A model generated the notes under the pieces. That model saw nothing but the letters and a program-made list of their open reading frames with translations. It did no database searches and was not told the origin of the DNA. A program made the translations under genes and the position numbers. From NCBI GenBank assembly GCA_947594855.1, contig CANQEL010000016.1, positions 1 through 54,997 on the forward strand: a stretch of 54,997 bases of DNA, given 5' to 3'. Of the stretch, positions 43,431 to 52,021 are shown in pieces. Numbering within the stretch: position 1 is the first letter of the stretch; each line of letters starts with the position of its first letter. This DNA comes from an uncultured Lachnospiraceae bacterium (GTDB lineage: Bacteria; Bacillota; Clostridia; Lachnospirales; Lachnospiraceae).

Positions 43431-44516
43431 TCACCGTACTATAACGGCATCTCCAAATTCCAAACCACCTGTTATCTCAATTTTATTTTCAGCTTTCAGC
43501 CCGACGGTTACTTCTTTAGCATTTTTCAGACCGTTCTCATCTTCATAATATACCACATATGAATCACCCATCTTATTAACCGAAATATCAGGAAGATACA
43601 AAACATTCTTATGTTCTTCAATAACATATTCAGCATTGGCAATATTGCCGTCACTTATATTATCCGGCACATAATCCAGTGTAAAATAGACATAATTCTT
43701 ATCATTCTTAGGAAAATGTACTTTCGTATTATATTCCTTATCAACACATGTTACTGTTATCTCCTGTCCTTCAGAAAGTTTGCTTATATACTCTGAGGAA
43801 TCCTTTTCTGCGCTGAAGAATGGCATACCACCGTCTGATATGGATACCACCGTAATCTCCTGCCCCATATCAAATCTTGAATTATTTCCCCTCACATTAT
43901 TTCTCTTAAAACCTGCCGAACCTGAATCCGCATATGTAACAGTACCTGAAATAGATGCTTTTATCTGATACATGCTCTGTTCCTCAAGGGCATCGGCTAA
44001 TTGCTGTTCAAGTATCGAAAGTTCCCCCTCATAAGAGGATATCTGTGCATCATAATTTTCTCTTATAGCTTTTATCGAAATTTCTTCATTAAGAACAATC
44101 TTTTGCCTGGCAATCTCCAAATCACACATTCTTCGCGCCTGCTCAATAATTTTCTTCTGTTTTTTTATTTCATATTTTATTGAATCAATATCCAGCCCGC
44201 TTTCTTCTGAATCGAGTTCAACTAATATATCACCGGCCTTTACCTTATCACCGGCCTTTACGCATATTCTCTTTATATTAATCCACAACGGGACAGTTAT
44301 ATTTTGTATATTTGACTGGTTAAATTCACAGGGAATATTACGATAATCCCTTATATCACCACGCTTTACAGTAGTCATATTAAACTCTGTACCTTCATAC
44401 TCCTGAACAATCGTTGTTGTCCTAAACACTTCTTCTTCAGGAAGAATACCGCATGCTGATATACAGGGAAAAGTAAGAACAGTTAAAAACATAATCAGTA
44501 CTTTTTTTAAATACAT
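43431..44516 (-). CDS. Membrane-fusion-type lipoprotein, first of three
   Basis: 361 residues. Lipobox CISACG. Lipoyl half ICVKAGDKVKAGDILVELD, coiled coil (KYEIKKQKKIIEQAR to LEQQLADALEEQ), second half IKASISGTVTYADS and a terminal domain ending ITGGLEFGDAVIV. First gene of the six-gene efflux operon (44516 to 36618), which is all on the minus strand with gaps or overlaps under 25 nt, given the GTG start chosen for the last gene. Confidence 0.82.
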   Translation of the reverse strand: MYLKKVLIMFLTVLTFPCISACGILPEEEVFRTTTIVQEYEGTEFNMTTVKRGDIRDYRNIPCEFNQSNIQNITVPLWINIKRICVKAGDKVKAGDILVELDSEESGLDIDSIKYEIKKQKKIIEQARRMCDLEIARQKIVLNEEISIKAIRENYDAQISSYEGELSILEQQLADALEEQSMYQIKASISGTVTYADSGSAGFKRNNVRGNNSRFDMGQEITVVSISDGGMPFFSAEKDSSEYISKLSEGQEITVTCVDKEYNTKVHFPKNDKNYVYFTLDYVPDNISDGNIANAEYVIEEHKNVLYLPDISVNKMGDSYVVYYEDENGLKNAKEVTVGLKAENKIEITGGLEFGDAVIVR

Positions 44517-44556
44517 GGTACATCCGGTTCCTTTCAGTGAAATGTATATCTTAGAT

Positions 44557-44562
44557 ATTATA
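44557..44562 (-). promoter_or_regulatory. Probable -10 box of the efflux operon
   Basis: TATAAT on the minus strand 40 nt before the first gene of the operon; no good -35 hexamer is seen at the right distance, so an activator may be needed. A short palindrome-like ATATCTAAGATATA follows. Confidence 0.4.
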
Positions 44563-44611
44563 CCATATAAATAATTGTACTGCTATATTTTTTATAAGAT
44601 TTAAAAATACC

Positions 44612-44965
44612 TTATTTCATTTTCGGATTAAATATAAGAGAGGCGATATATCCCATAATAAGAGCCCCCGATATGCCTGCGGCAGCTGCCGTAAACCCGC
44701 CTGTGAATACACCTATAAAACCGTCTTTTGCAATATCCTCTTTTATACCCTGGAATAAGGTATTGCCAAACCCCAAAAGCGGTACTGTTGCCCCAGAGCC
44801 GGCCCATTCTTTAAACGGTTCATATACTCCCACAAATCCAAGAACAGCGCCAAGGCATACAAGAATAACCATAACATTACCCGGCTGAAGCTTAGTGTTG
44901 TCGAGCACAATCTGCGCCGCTGCACATATTAATCCGCCAACTACAAATGCAATAACATAATCCAT
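44612..44965 (-). CDS. spoVAE: Stage V sporulation protein AE
   Basis: 117 residues from ATG 44965, preceded by AGGAGGTTATGG; the open frame upstream to 45076 lies in the neighbouring gene. Three to four membrane segments (YVIAFVVGGLICAAAQIVL; VMVILVCLGAVLGFVGVY; GFIGVFTGGFTAAAAGISGALIMGYIA). Part of the SpoVA channel of the spore inner membrane that carries dipicolinic acid. 13 nt behind spoVAD. Confidence 0.9.
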   Translation of the reverse strand: MDYVIAFVVGGLICAAAQIVLDNTKLQPGNVMVILVCLGAVLGFVGVYEPFKEWAGSGATVPLLGFGNTLFQGIKEDIAKDGFIGVFTGGFTAAAAGISGALIMGYIASLIFNPKMK

Positions 44966-44978
44966 AAACCATAACCTC

Positions 44979-46034
44979 CTATAACGCCGACTGAAGTACA
45001 ATTCCGTGCGCAATTCCCGGAATACTGTTGCCTTCATGATAACTAACCGTTGACATAAGCGCTCCTGTCGGCACAAATAATACTTTTTTCCATATACCTT
45101 TCATGAGCTTATCCATAACAAGCCCGCAAAGCGTAATCGCAGCGCAACCGCATCCACTTCCTCCTGAATGTGTATCCTGTTTGTCACTATTATATATTTC
45201 AATGCCGCAATCCATATATATCTTACTTATGTCAATCCTGTCTGAGGAAAGCATATTCATAAGAATATCCCTGCCTACAACTCCCAAATCACCCGTAATA
45301 ACCCTGTCGTATTCACTGAAATCAGTATTAAAATCATCCGCATGTGTTTTTATCAGGTCATACGCTGCAGGAGCCATAGCTGCTCCCATATTATTAGGGT
45401 CCTTTATTCCATAATCCACAATTTTTCCCGTGGTTATACCCGTAATGCTGACATACTGTTTTTTATCATCGCAGTTTTCAACTGCCAGTTCCCTGGAACT
45501 TAATATAATAGCTCCGCTCCCTGTAACAGTAGTCGTAGCGGATAACGGTCTTTGGCTTCCATATCCCAAAGGAAATCTAAACTCTTTTTCTGCTGTGGCA
45601 AAATGGCTTGATGTGAGAGCAATAGTTCTTTTAGCAAATCCTCCATCTATAAGCATGGAAGCAAGCGCTGCTGATTCTCCCATTGTAGAACAAGCTCCGT
45701 ACACGCCAAATAATGCTATATTCAGGTTTTTAATTCCAAATGACGTTGCCATAAGCTGTCCCAGCAAATCTCCCGCTACAATATAATCAATATCCTCTTT
45801 TTTTACATTAGCCTTTTCTATCGCCCGCCTTACTGCCGACATCTGCATCTTGCTTTCAGCCTCTTCCCAATTTTCAGAGGAAAATAACGCCGAATCAGAT
45901 GTTATATCAAAATACCTTCCAAGAGGACCTTCAGATTCTTTCTTGCCAGCAACAGACGCCCAACCGACAATAACAGGCGGATTATCAAAACAAATACTTT
46001 GCTTTCCTCTCTTTTTACTATCAGTCAATTTCAT
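44979..46034 (-). CDS. spoVAD: Stage V sporulation protein AD
   Basis: 351 residues. Thiolase-like fold that binds dipicolinic acid at the inner membrane of the forespore. Seen: MKLT start as in Bacillus, EGPLGRYFD, IVAGDLLGQLMATSFG, GVYGACSTMGESAALAS and SSHFATAEKEFRFPLGYGSQRP. Full length. ATG is only 2 nt after AGG; a TTG two codons on has better spacing, but MKLT is conserved. spoVAC, usually first in this operon, is missing: a recX terminator stands upstream. Confidence 0.93.
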   Translation of the reverse strand: MKLTDSKKRGKQSICFDNPPVIVGWASVAGKKESEGPLGRYFDITSDSALFSSENWEEAESKMQMSAVRRAIEKANVKKEDIDYIVAGDLLGQLMATSFGIKNLNIALFGVYGACSTMGESAALASMLIDGGFAKRTIALTSSHFATAEKEFRFPLGYGSQRPLSATTTVTGSGAIILSSRELAVENCDDKKQYVSITGITTGKIVDYGIKDPNNMGAAMAPAAYDLIKTHADDFNTDFSEYDRVITGDLGVVGRDILMNMLSSDRIDISKIYMDCGIEIYNSDKQDTHSGGSGCGCAAITLCGLVMDKLMKGIWKKVLFVPTGALMSTVSYHEGNSIPGIAHGIVLQSAL

Positions 46035-46142
46035 CACCTACTTTATACATTAATGTATATTTTATCCGGAATCATATTTTTTATGTGCGTATGCAAAATT
46101 TAATTAAATATTTTAACTAAATTTTTAGTCTGATTAAAAAGC

Positions 46143-46179
46143 ACCAGGCGGCATCCATATAATATGGACACCGCCTGGT
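46143..46179 (-). terminator. Terminator of recA-recX
   Basis: Minus strand ACCAGGCGG and CCGCCTGGT pair over 9 bp with an inner CCATAT/ATATGG stem, followed by GCTTTTTAATC. It lies 43 nt after the recX stop and separates recX from spoVAD. Confidence 0.85.
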
Positions 46180-46221
46180 TTGAAATTCCGGTGTAAACTA
46201 TGTATAATATGTAAAATCTTT

Positions 46222-46674
46222 TTAAGAGAAAAGATTTTTTATTTTGTCAACAGAATAACCCTGTCTGTATAAAGCCTCCGATATCTTATTTCTGGCAGCA
46301 TAATCAGCTTCTGATATATTAGAAAGTTTTCTTTTAACGAGCTGCTTCCCAAGCGCCTTTTCCAGTGCATCAGAATCATCCGCCCCGTCAAGCACCTCAT
46401 CTATTATATATTCTTCTATTCCTTTACCTGCAAGTTCCCTGCGTATTCTTCCAAGACTTCTTCTGCCGCTGTAACATGTCACATAGTACTCTGCATATCT
46501 TCTGTCATCAAGAAAATGCTGCTCCTCAAGATATATAATTACTTTATTAACAACATCATCCGAAAAACCATTTTTCAGCAATCTGTCTTTTATTTCCCGG
46601 CATGTTCTGTCATTATACTTCAGAATAACAAGAGCCTTATTAAGAGCCTGTTTGTATTCAGTATCAGAATCCAA
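46222..46674 (-). CDS. recX: RecA regulator RecX
   Basis: 150 residues, TTG start after AAGGAGAGAGAATA. Three repeated three-helix units: ALVILKYNDRTCREIKDRLLKNGFSDDVV; LEEQHFLDDRRYAEYYV; SLGRIRRELAGKGIEEYII. Binds RecA filaments and modulates their activity. It follows recA by 71 nt and ends at a strong terminator, so both are probably expressed together in the SOS response. Confidence 0.9.
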   Translation of the reverse strand: MDSDTEYKQALNKALVILKYNDRTCREIKDRLLKNGFSDDVVNKVIIYLEEQHFLDDRRYAEYYVTCYSGRRSLGRIRRELAGKGIEEYIIDEVLDGADDSDALEKALGKQLVKRKLSNISEADYAARNKISEALYRQGYSVDKIKNLFS

Positions 46675-46745
46675 TATTCTCTCTCCTTATACCGTATATT
46701 AAGATTTTCTTCATAAAACAGCTTTAATAAAATAATCTATATGTT

Positions 46746-47789
46746 TTATTCAAAAAAATCTACATCATCTTCCGGGTTCTCTGCATCTGCTGAACTATTA
46801 ATATTAAAAAGCTCCCTTACTTTTCTTTCTACTTCATCCATTATATCCGGATGGCTTACAAGAAATTGTTTTGCATTCTCACGGCCCTGTCCAATCTTCT
46901 CACCATTGTATGCAAACCATGCTCCACTCTTATCAATAACATTCTTCTTTACTGCAAGATCAAGTATATCTCCTTCTTTGGATATACCTTTTCCAAACAT
47001 TACGTCGAACTCTGCTTCCCCGAATGGCGGCGCTACTTTATTCTTTACAACCTTTACCCTTGTTCTGTTTCCTATAAATTCTCCATTCTGTTTAAGAGTT
47101 TCTATTCTTCTTACATCCATTCTGACGGATGAATAAAACTTAAGGGCGCGTCCTCCGGTAGTAGTTTCAGGGTTACCAAACATAACTCCTACTTTCTCAC
47201 GCAGCTGATTAATAAATATCACAACACATCCGGACTTGCTGACAACCGGTGTAAGCTTACGAAGCGCCTGTGACATGAGCCTTGCCTGAAGGCCTACATG
47301 TGAATCACCCATTTCGCCGTCTATCTCCGCCCTTGGCACAAGCGCTGCAACAGAATCCACAACTATTACATCAATAGCACCTGATCTGACCATCGTCTCT
47401 GTAATCTCAAGCGCCTGTTCACCATTATCAGGCTGTGATATGTATAAATTATCTATATCTACCCCTATGTTGCCTGCATATACCGGGTCAAGTGCATGTT
47501 CTGCATCTATGAAGCCTGCAATACCGCCTCTTTTCTGTATCTCGGCAATAACATGAAGCGCAACTGTTGTCTTTCCGCTTGATTCAGGACCATATATCTC
47601 AACAATCCTTCCTCTCGGAATTCCTCCTACCCCAAGTGCAATATCCAGGCTAAGCGAGCCTGTAGGTATGGCTTCCACATTAAGTACAGCCCCCTTATCG
47701 CCAAGCTTCATAACCGTGCCTTTTCCATACTGTTTTTCAATCTGAGCAAGCGCAGATTCCAACGCCTTTAATTTATTACTGTCTGCCAT
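46746..47789 (-). CDS. recA: Recombinase RecA
   Basis: 347 residues. Strand exchange and LexA cleavage. Walker [10 protein letters not shown] (66-74), [40 protein letters not shown], loop L2 with [21 protein letters not shown], and a short acidic tail [11 protein letters not shown]. Complete. CAAGGAGGACATATA precedes the ATG, and a LexA box lies 18 nt upstream. Confidence 0.98.
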   Translation of the reverse strand: MADSNKLKALESALAQIEKQYGKGTVMKLGDKGAVLNVEAIPTGSLSLDIALGVGGIPRGRIVEIYGPESSGKTTVALHVIAEIQKRGGIAGFIDAEHALDPVYAGNIGVDIDNLYISQPDNGEQALEITETMVRSGAIDVIVVDSVAALVPRAEIDGEMGDSHVGLQARLMSQALRKLTPVVSKSGCVVIFINQLREKVGVMFGNPETTTGGRALKFYSSVRMDVRRIETLKQNGEFIGNRTRVKVVKNKVAPPFGEAEFDVMFGKGISKEGDILDLAVKKNVIDKSGAWFAYNGEKIGQGRENAKQFLVSHPDIMDEVERKVRELFNINSSADAENPEDDVDFFE

Positions 47790-47806
47790 TATATGTCCTC
47801 CTTGTT

Positions 47807-47859
47807 CGAACTTATGTTCTTATGTGTTTTATCATAATATAAAAACATATGTTTGTCAA
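47807..47859 (-). promoter_or_regulatory. SOS-regulated recA promoter (LexA boxes)
   Basis: Minus strand TTGACA (47859-47854), 17 nt, TATGAT (47836-47831). A perfect Firmicute-type LexA box CGAACTTATGTTCT is at 47807-47820, just after the start point. A second, weaker one (AAACATATGTTT, 47843-47854) fills the spacer. Confidence 0.85.
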
Positions 47860-47946
47860 CTTGTTTTGTTAAGCTAATTATATCAGGATATGTTTCAGAT
47901 GTACATATCAGTAATACACAAAATATTTCATAATCTTTTGTACATA

Positions 47947-48402
47947 TTATCTCAATCTGTCAGTCTCAAACTTCACTCTGGTCTCAAGGTATTGTACAAT
48001 CTGCTCATATAACTCTGCAGGATGTTCAGTATCAGGAGCTATATCAAATGCTACGGCCAGATTGCCAAGCATCCTTGCGTCAAGCATATCCTTTTTTTCC
48101 GTAATCATTTCAAGTTTCTTTTTTATGCTCTCCGCATCCAGTATACTTTCAAGCAGATTCTGTTGTTCATCCTCTTCTGTCTGTCCGGACATCCTGACAA
48201 ACCTCTTCTTGCCTTCTTTTGTAAACCCTCCAAACATATCGGCTGGTCTTGCATATACCTTAAAGTCATCATAAAGCGCCTGGTATATTACAAGCTCTTC
48301 TCCGCTTTCAGTATGGGTTGCCATAGTAACAATCTGATATTCTCCTCCCTTATAATGACGGTATCTTTCTCCCGGAACCGGTCTTTTAGATTCATATGAC
48401 AT
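47947..48402 (-). CDS. DUF1653 domain protein
   Basis: 151 residues. The N-terminal half is the DUF1653 fold: PVPGERYRHYKGGEYQIVTMATHTESGEELVIYQALYDDFKVYARPADMFGG. The remainder is helical and charged (LLESILDAESIKKKLEMITEKKD). DUF1653 is a small beta domain of unknown role. RBS AACAGGAGGAGTCATAT. Single gene; the gap 47860-47946 to the recA promoter shows nothing. Confidence 0.85.
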   Translation of the reverse strand: MSYESKRPVPGERYRHYKGGEYQIVTMATHTESGEELVIYQALYDDFKVYARPADMFGGFTKEGKKRFVRMSGQTEEDEQQNLLESILDAESIKKKLEMITEKKDMLDARMLGNLAVAFDIAPDTEHPAELYEQIVQYLETRVKFETDRLR

Positions 48403-48502
48403 ATATGACTCCTCCTGTTAATTTATTAAAACTTCTTATTTACTCCACTGACATTATAACAGAAATATGCAGAGCATACACATAAAATATCTGCATTTTA
48501 AT

Positions 48503-48530
48503 TTGACAACTATCCCTATTGATTTATAAT
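48503..48530 (+). promoter_or_regulatory. Promoter of the aldolase-VOC gene
   Basis: TTGACA (48503-48508), 16 nt, TATAAT (48525-48530), 34 nt before the ATG. Confidence 0.65.
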
Positions 48531-48564
48531 GTATAAAAGAAATATTTGTAAAGGAGACTCTTAT

Positions 48565-49542
48565 ATGAATACTGTTTTAGAAGAAATATCCAAAATAGGT
48601 ATAGTTCCCGTAATAAAGCTGGATGATGCAAAAGACGCCGTTCCTCTTGCAAAAGCGCTCTGTAGCGGCGGGCTTTACTGCGCGGAAATCACATTCAGAA
48701 CTTCCGCTGCTGAAGAATCCATAAAACTTATAACAAAAGAATTTCCTGACATGCTGGTTGGCGCAGGAACCGTACTGACTACAGAACAGGCAGACAGGGC
48801 TGTAAACGCAGGAGCACGTTTCATTGTAAGTCCGGGTCTTAATCCTGACGTAGTAAAATATTGTATAGATAAAAACGTTCCTGTAACTCCGGGCTGCGCA
48901 AATCCGAGCGATATAGAACAGGCAATCGCGCTGGGACTTGACGTAGTTAAATTTTTCCCTGCTGAAGCTGCAGGGGGGCTTCCTATGATTAAGGCAATGT
49001 CAGCGCCGTATACCGGAATAAAATTCATGCCTACAGGCGGAATAAACGCAGATAATCTGAATTCATATCTTGCATTTTCCAAAATAATCGCCTGCGGCGG
49101 AAGTTTCATGGTAAAAGACAGTTTTATTAAAAATGGCGAATTTGATAAAATTACAGAACTCACAAAGCAGGCTGTTAATACAATGCTTGGTTTTGAAGTC
49201 GGACACGTCGGTATCAATACCGAAAGCAAAGAATATGCTGGTTCACTCGCAGACTTTTTCGCGTCATCTTTTGGTTTTAATACAACAGACGCTCCGGGAA
49301 ATGTCGGTTATTTTGCAGGGAAAGGCATAGAACTTCTGTATGATGCTGCAAGCTTCACCGGAGAAAAAGGCCATATTGCGATTCTTACCAACTCAGTTGA
49401 ACGCGCAATATACCATCTTGGCAAAAAAGGTATTGAATTTGAAGAAAATACTGCAAGATACAATGATGACGGAAACCGCACTTTTATATATCTGAAAGGT
49501 CTGTATTCAGGATTTACCATTCACCTCTCACAAAGAAAATAA
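48565..49542 (+). CDS. KDPG/KHG aldolase fused to a VOC-like domain
   Basis: 325 residues from ATG 48565 after AAAGGAGACTCTTAT. Residues 1-205 are a class I KDPG/KHG aldolase: GIVPVIKLDDAKDA, general acid Glu in CAEITFRT, GAGTVLT, SPGLNPDVVKYC, GCANPSDIEQA, Schiff-base Lys in DVVKFFPAEAAGG and GGINADN. Such aldolases are about 205-215 residues, so the rest is extra. From about 217 on (VGHVGINTESKEYAGSLADFF ... NRTFIYLKGLYSGFTIHL) it resembles a glyoxalase/VOC fold. The aldolase splits 2-keto-3-deoxy-6-phosphogluconate to pyruvate and glyceraldehyde-3-phosphate. No neighbouring sugar-acid genes. Confidence 0.88.
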   Translation: MNTVLEEISKIGIVPVIKLDDAKDAVPLAKALCSGGLYCAEITFRTSAAEESIKLITKEFPDMLVGAGTVLTTEQADRAVNAGARFIVSPGLNPDVVKYCIDKNVPVTPGCANPSDIEQAIALGLDVVKFFPAEAAGGLPMIKAMSAPYTGIKFMPTGGINADNLNSYLAFSKIIACGGSFMVKDSFIKNGEFDKITELTKQAVNTMLGFEVGHVGINTESKEYAGSLADFFASSFGFNTTDAPGNVGYFAGKGIELLYDAASFTGEKGHIAILTNSVERAIYHLGKKGIEFEENTARYNDDGNRTFIYLKGLYSGFTIHLSQRK

Positions 49543-49557
49543 CCATATATAACCTTT

Positions 49558-49591
49558 GGGAGCTGCCTGCTGATACCAGCCTGCAGCTCCC
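49558..49591. terminator. Bidirectional terminator between the aldolase and lipoprotein genes
   Basis: GGGAGCTGC (49558-49566) pairs with GCAGCTCCC (49583-49591) over 9 bp, with a small inner TGCTG/AGC stem. T-rich DNA follows on the plus strand. It sits between two convergent genes. Confidence 0.8.
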
Positions 49592-49633
49592 TTCTTATAC
49601 TTTCCGCTCCCACCTGTCTGTCATTATTATTTT

Positions 49634-51985
49634 TTATCTGTTTTCATTCACATACTTTTTCATTCTGTCCTGTATAACGCTTACGGTTTCATCAAGCGAT
49701 TTCTCACCGGAAAAATACTTTTCTGCCTCTTCGGCTATTATCTTATATCCGTCATCGTCATTATCTAATACAGTCACAATTGAATGTTTTATAATATTTC
49801 TTAATTCAGATACTTCTTTTTCGGTTGCCGGGCCTATGTCATATACGTTACCGTCATAAGCTGTATATTCATCATCTATCGGCTTTACAGTCTGTCCGTT
49901 TTCGTCGGTATACTCCTCCGTTGCTGTACATCTTCTTACCATTTTTTCAAATTCCGCCTTAGAAGCCGGAAATCCGTTCATATCCTCATCATATTTACTG
50001 GAAGTAATAACATTCTTTATAAATTCCCAGGCAGCTTCCTTATATTCTGAAGATGCCCCTATTGCCAATGCATTTCCCAATACAATATACGATACTCCGC
50101 CGGTGCTTCCCGGATAGCCGATGTATGCGACTTCTCCGGCTGTACGTTCTTTCATGGACATTTCAGACAGGCTATATATACCGGTTTCTGTAAACAGCAC
50201 ATCCCCCGCCCTTAAAGCGCCGTCTTCATCCCTTATGATATCCACATCCTCTTCATCGGGAAGCGAATTGCAGAATTCCATAAATTTTCTGAACTCTTCC
50301 CCGTCAAAAAATACCTCTCCCGTATTCCAGTTAATATATGCATTGACGTTATAAATAAGCAGAGTTTCAAATACCGAGTGCTTATCTCCTATATCAAATA
50401 CCGCTTTGCCGGCTTTGGAATTACAATATTGCATAAATGAATCCATAGTCCAGTTATCCTTATACTCTTTAAGGGATGATGCTTTGCCTGCAATGGTGTG
50501 TATAATAAAACTGTCTGATAAATAGTATTGTCTGCCATCTACAGCCGTGCAGTCAGCCAGCCCGTCAACAAAATAATCAAGACCTAAGACATCATCTTTT
50601 TCCATAAAAGGCGTAAGGTCACATAACACGCCTGCAGATATGAATATATCTTTATTTATATCCGACATGTCAATAATATCCGGCACCTTGCCCGCCGTAA
50701 TATCAAGGTTCAGCGCATAATACGGGTCTTCCTTATCATCATAAGTCTTATACTCTATCTTATACTGCGCATTTTCCCTGTTGAACGCAGTAATCTTTTT
50801 CCTTATATCATCATTGTTATATAAACCTGCAAGAGTAAGCGTTGTTTTTTCTGAATCATTAACATTGCTTTTTTCAAAGATAACTATATCTCTATCGCCA
50901 TTGTCATTTTCCGTAATACTGCACAGGAATCTCTCATCATCAATCGGGATAACTTCCACGACACTGCTTTCTATGATTCCTAAATCCAGCCATTTAAGCA
51001 AAGGAGTAATGGTATTGTCGGACATATTATAATCATACATGTATACATTATCCCCAATAAGAAAATTATTCTCTCCGGCGCATCCGAAAAATTTATATTC
51101 ATGTCCCTCTGTACTTTCTTCTGCTTTATTATCTTCATCCTCTTCTTCAGACATTGTATTTATGAATTCTTCCAAAGGCTTAAACTTACCATTTTCAAAA
51201 TCGGCAGCCATATATTTATTCCCCTCAGCTGTATTGCTCTTTATCAGCATGTTGCCGTTATCATCCGTAATAATGTCCACGACATCCTCGTTGCCGCAGT
51301 CTATTTCCCCTATAAGTTTCTTTTCGGAATCCATTTTAAAAATACAGCTTATCCCATAATCATCACTAGGTACTTCCCCATATATATTGCCTTTTTGATC
51401 AAAGGTTATGTCGGCTGCGCCATATTCGTCATAACCCGTATACTCTTTAAGTGACTGCGAAGATAACTCCGTTCCATCTGCTGTCACCTGTTTGACGGAT
51501 ACCGTGTACATTTCGCTTCCCTTGTCTGCTGCCGGGTTTAATTCTTTAAAAATTATCATAAGCGAACCGTCGTCATTAATAAAATATTCCGATATATTAT
51601 CATTTATATAATATTCTTTTTCATATACTACGCTTTTTTCTCCCGATTCCGGATTATATTTCCAAATTCCCGCATGTATTATGCTGTTATATTTCTTATA
51701 TAAATTATCTGTCAGTTCTTCTATATTATCAGGCGACTCTTCATCAAGTTTGTCCTGTTCTTCCAAAAATCCATCCGGTATGTCAGGGTATTTCTCGGCA
51801 AGAAAATATATATTACCATCATGCTTCTTTATATTGCTTACTATGCTGCCCTTTAAAGTTTCATCATATTCACTGTACGTATATACGCTAAGTTCTTTTT
51901 TTTCATCTTTTTTATTTTTACCGCATCCTGCGATACACAGCAGTGATAATCCTATACATACAGATAACATTATTTTTTTTAACAT
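49634..51985 (-). CDS. Solute-binding lipoprotein with propeller-like N-terminus (copy A)
   Basis: 783 residues. Lipoprotein signal peptide ending CIAGCG (Cys21). Residues about 40-380 are acidic with repeated strands (DGNIYFLAEKYPDIPDG, DQKGNIYGEVPSDDYG, DNGNMLIKSN), as in beta-propellers. Residues about 385-783 are a family 1 extracellular solute-binding domain (LAGLYNNDDIRKKITAFNRE, GKVPDIIDMS, LCDLTPFMEKDDV, AWEFIKNVI, FPASKAEFEKM). No permease or ATPase is adjacent, so a sensing or scavenging role is as likely as import. RBS AAAGGGGAGATTTTA. Paralogue of the next gene. Confidence 0.82.
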   Translation of the reverse strand: MLKKIMLSVCIGLSLLCIAGCGKNKKDEKKELSVYTYSEYDETLKGSIVSNIKKHDGNIYFLAEKYPDIPDGFLEEQDKLDEESPDNIEELTDNLYKKYNSIIHAGIWKYNPESGEKSVVYEKEYYINDNISEYFINDDGSLMIIFKELNPAADKGSEMYTVSVKQVTADGTELSSQSLKEYTGYDEYGAADITFDQKGNIYGEVPSDDYGISCIFKMDSEKKLIGEIDCGNEDVVDIITDDNGNMLIKSNTAEGNKYMAADFENGKFKPLEEFINTMSEEEDEDNKAEESTEGHEYKFFGCAGENNFLIGDNVYMYDYNMSDNTITPLLKWLDLGIIESSVVEVIPIDDERFLCSITENDNGDRDIVIFEKSNVNDSEKTTLTLAGLYNNDDIRKKITAFNRENAQYKIEYKTYDDKEDPYYALNLDITAGKVPDIIDMSDINKDIFISAGVLCDLTPFMEKDDVLGLDYFVDGLADCTAVDGRQYYLSDSFIIHTIAGKASSLKEYKDNWTMDSFMQYCNSKAGKAVFDIGDKHSVFETLLIYNVNAYINWNTGEVFFDGEEFRKFMEFCNSLPDEEDVDIIRDEDGALRAGDVLFTETGIYSLSEMSMKERTAGEVAYIGYPGSTGGVSYIVLGNALAIGASSEYKEAAWEFIKNVITSSKYDEDMNGFPASKAEFEKMVRRCTATEEYTDENGQTVKPIDDEYTAYDGNVYDIGPATEKEVSELRNIIKHSIVTVLDNDDDGYKIIAEEAEKYFSGEKSLDETVSVIQDRMKKYVNENR

Positions 51986-52021
51986 TAAAATCTCCCCTTT
52001 TATTAATCATGTAAACTGCTT

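Noticed and set aside
45103-45786. Plus-strand frames opposite spoVAD
   Set aside because: Antisense to a conserved thiolase-like protein; no start signals.
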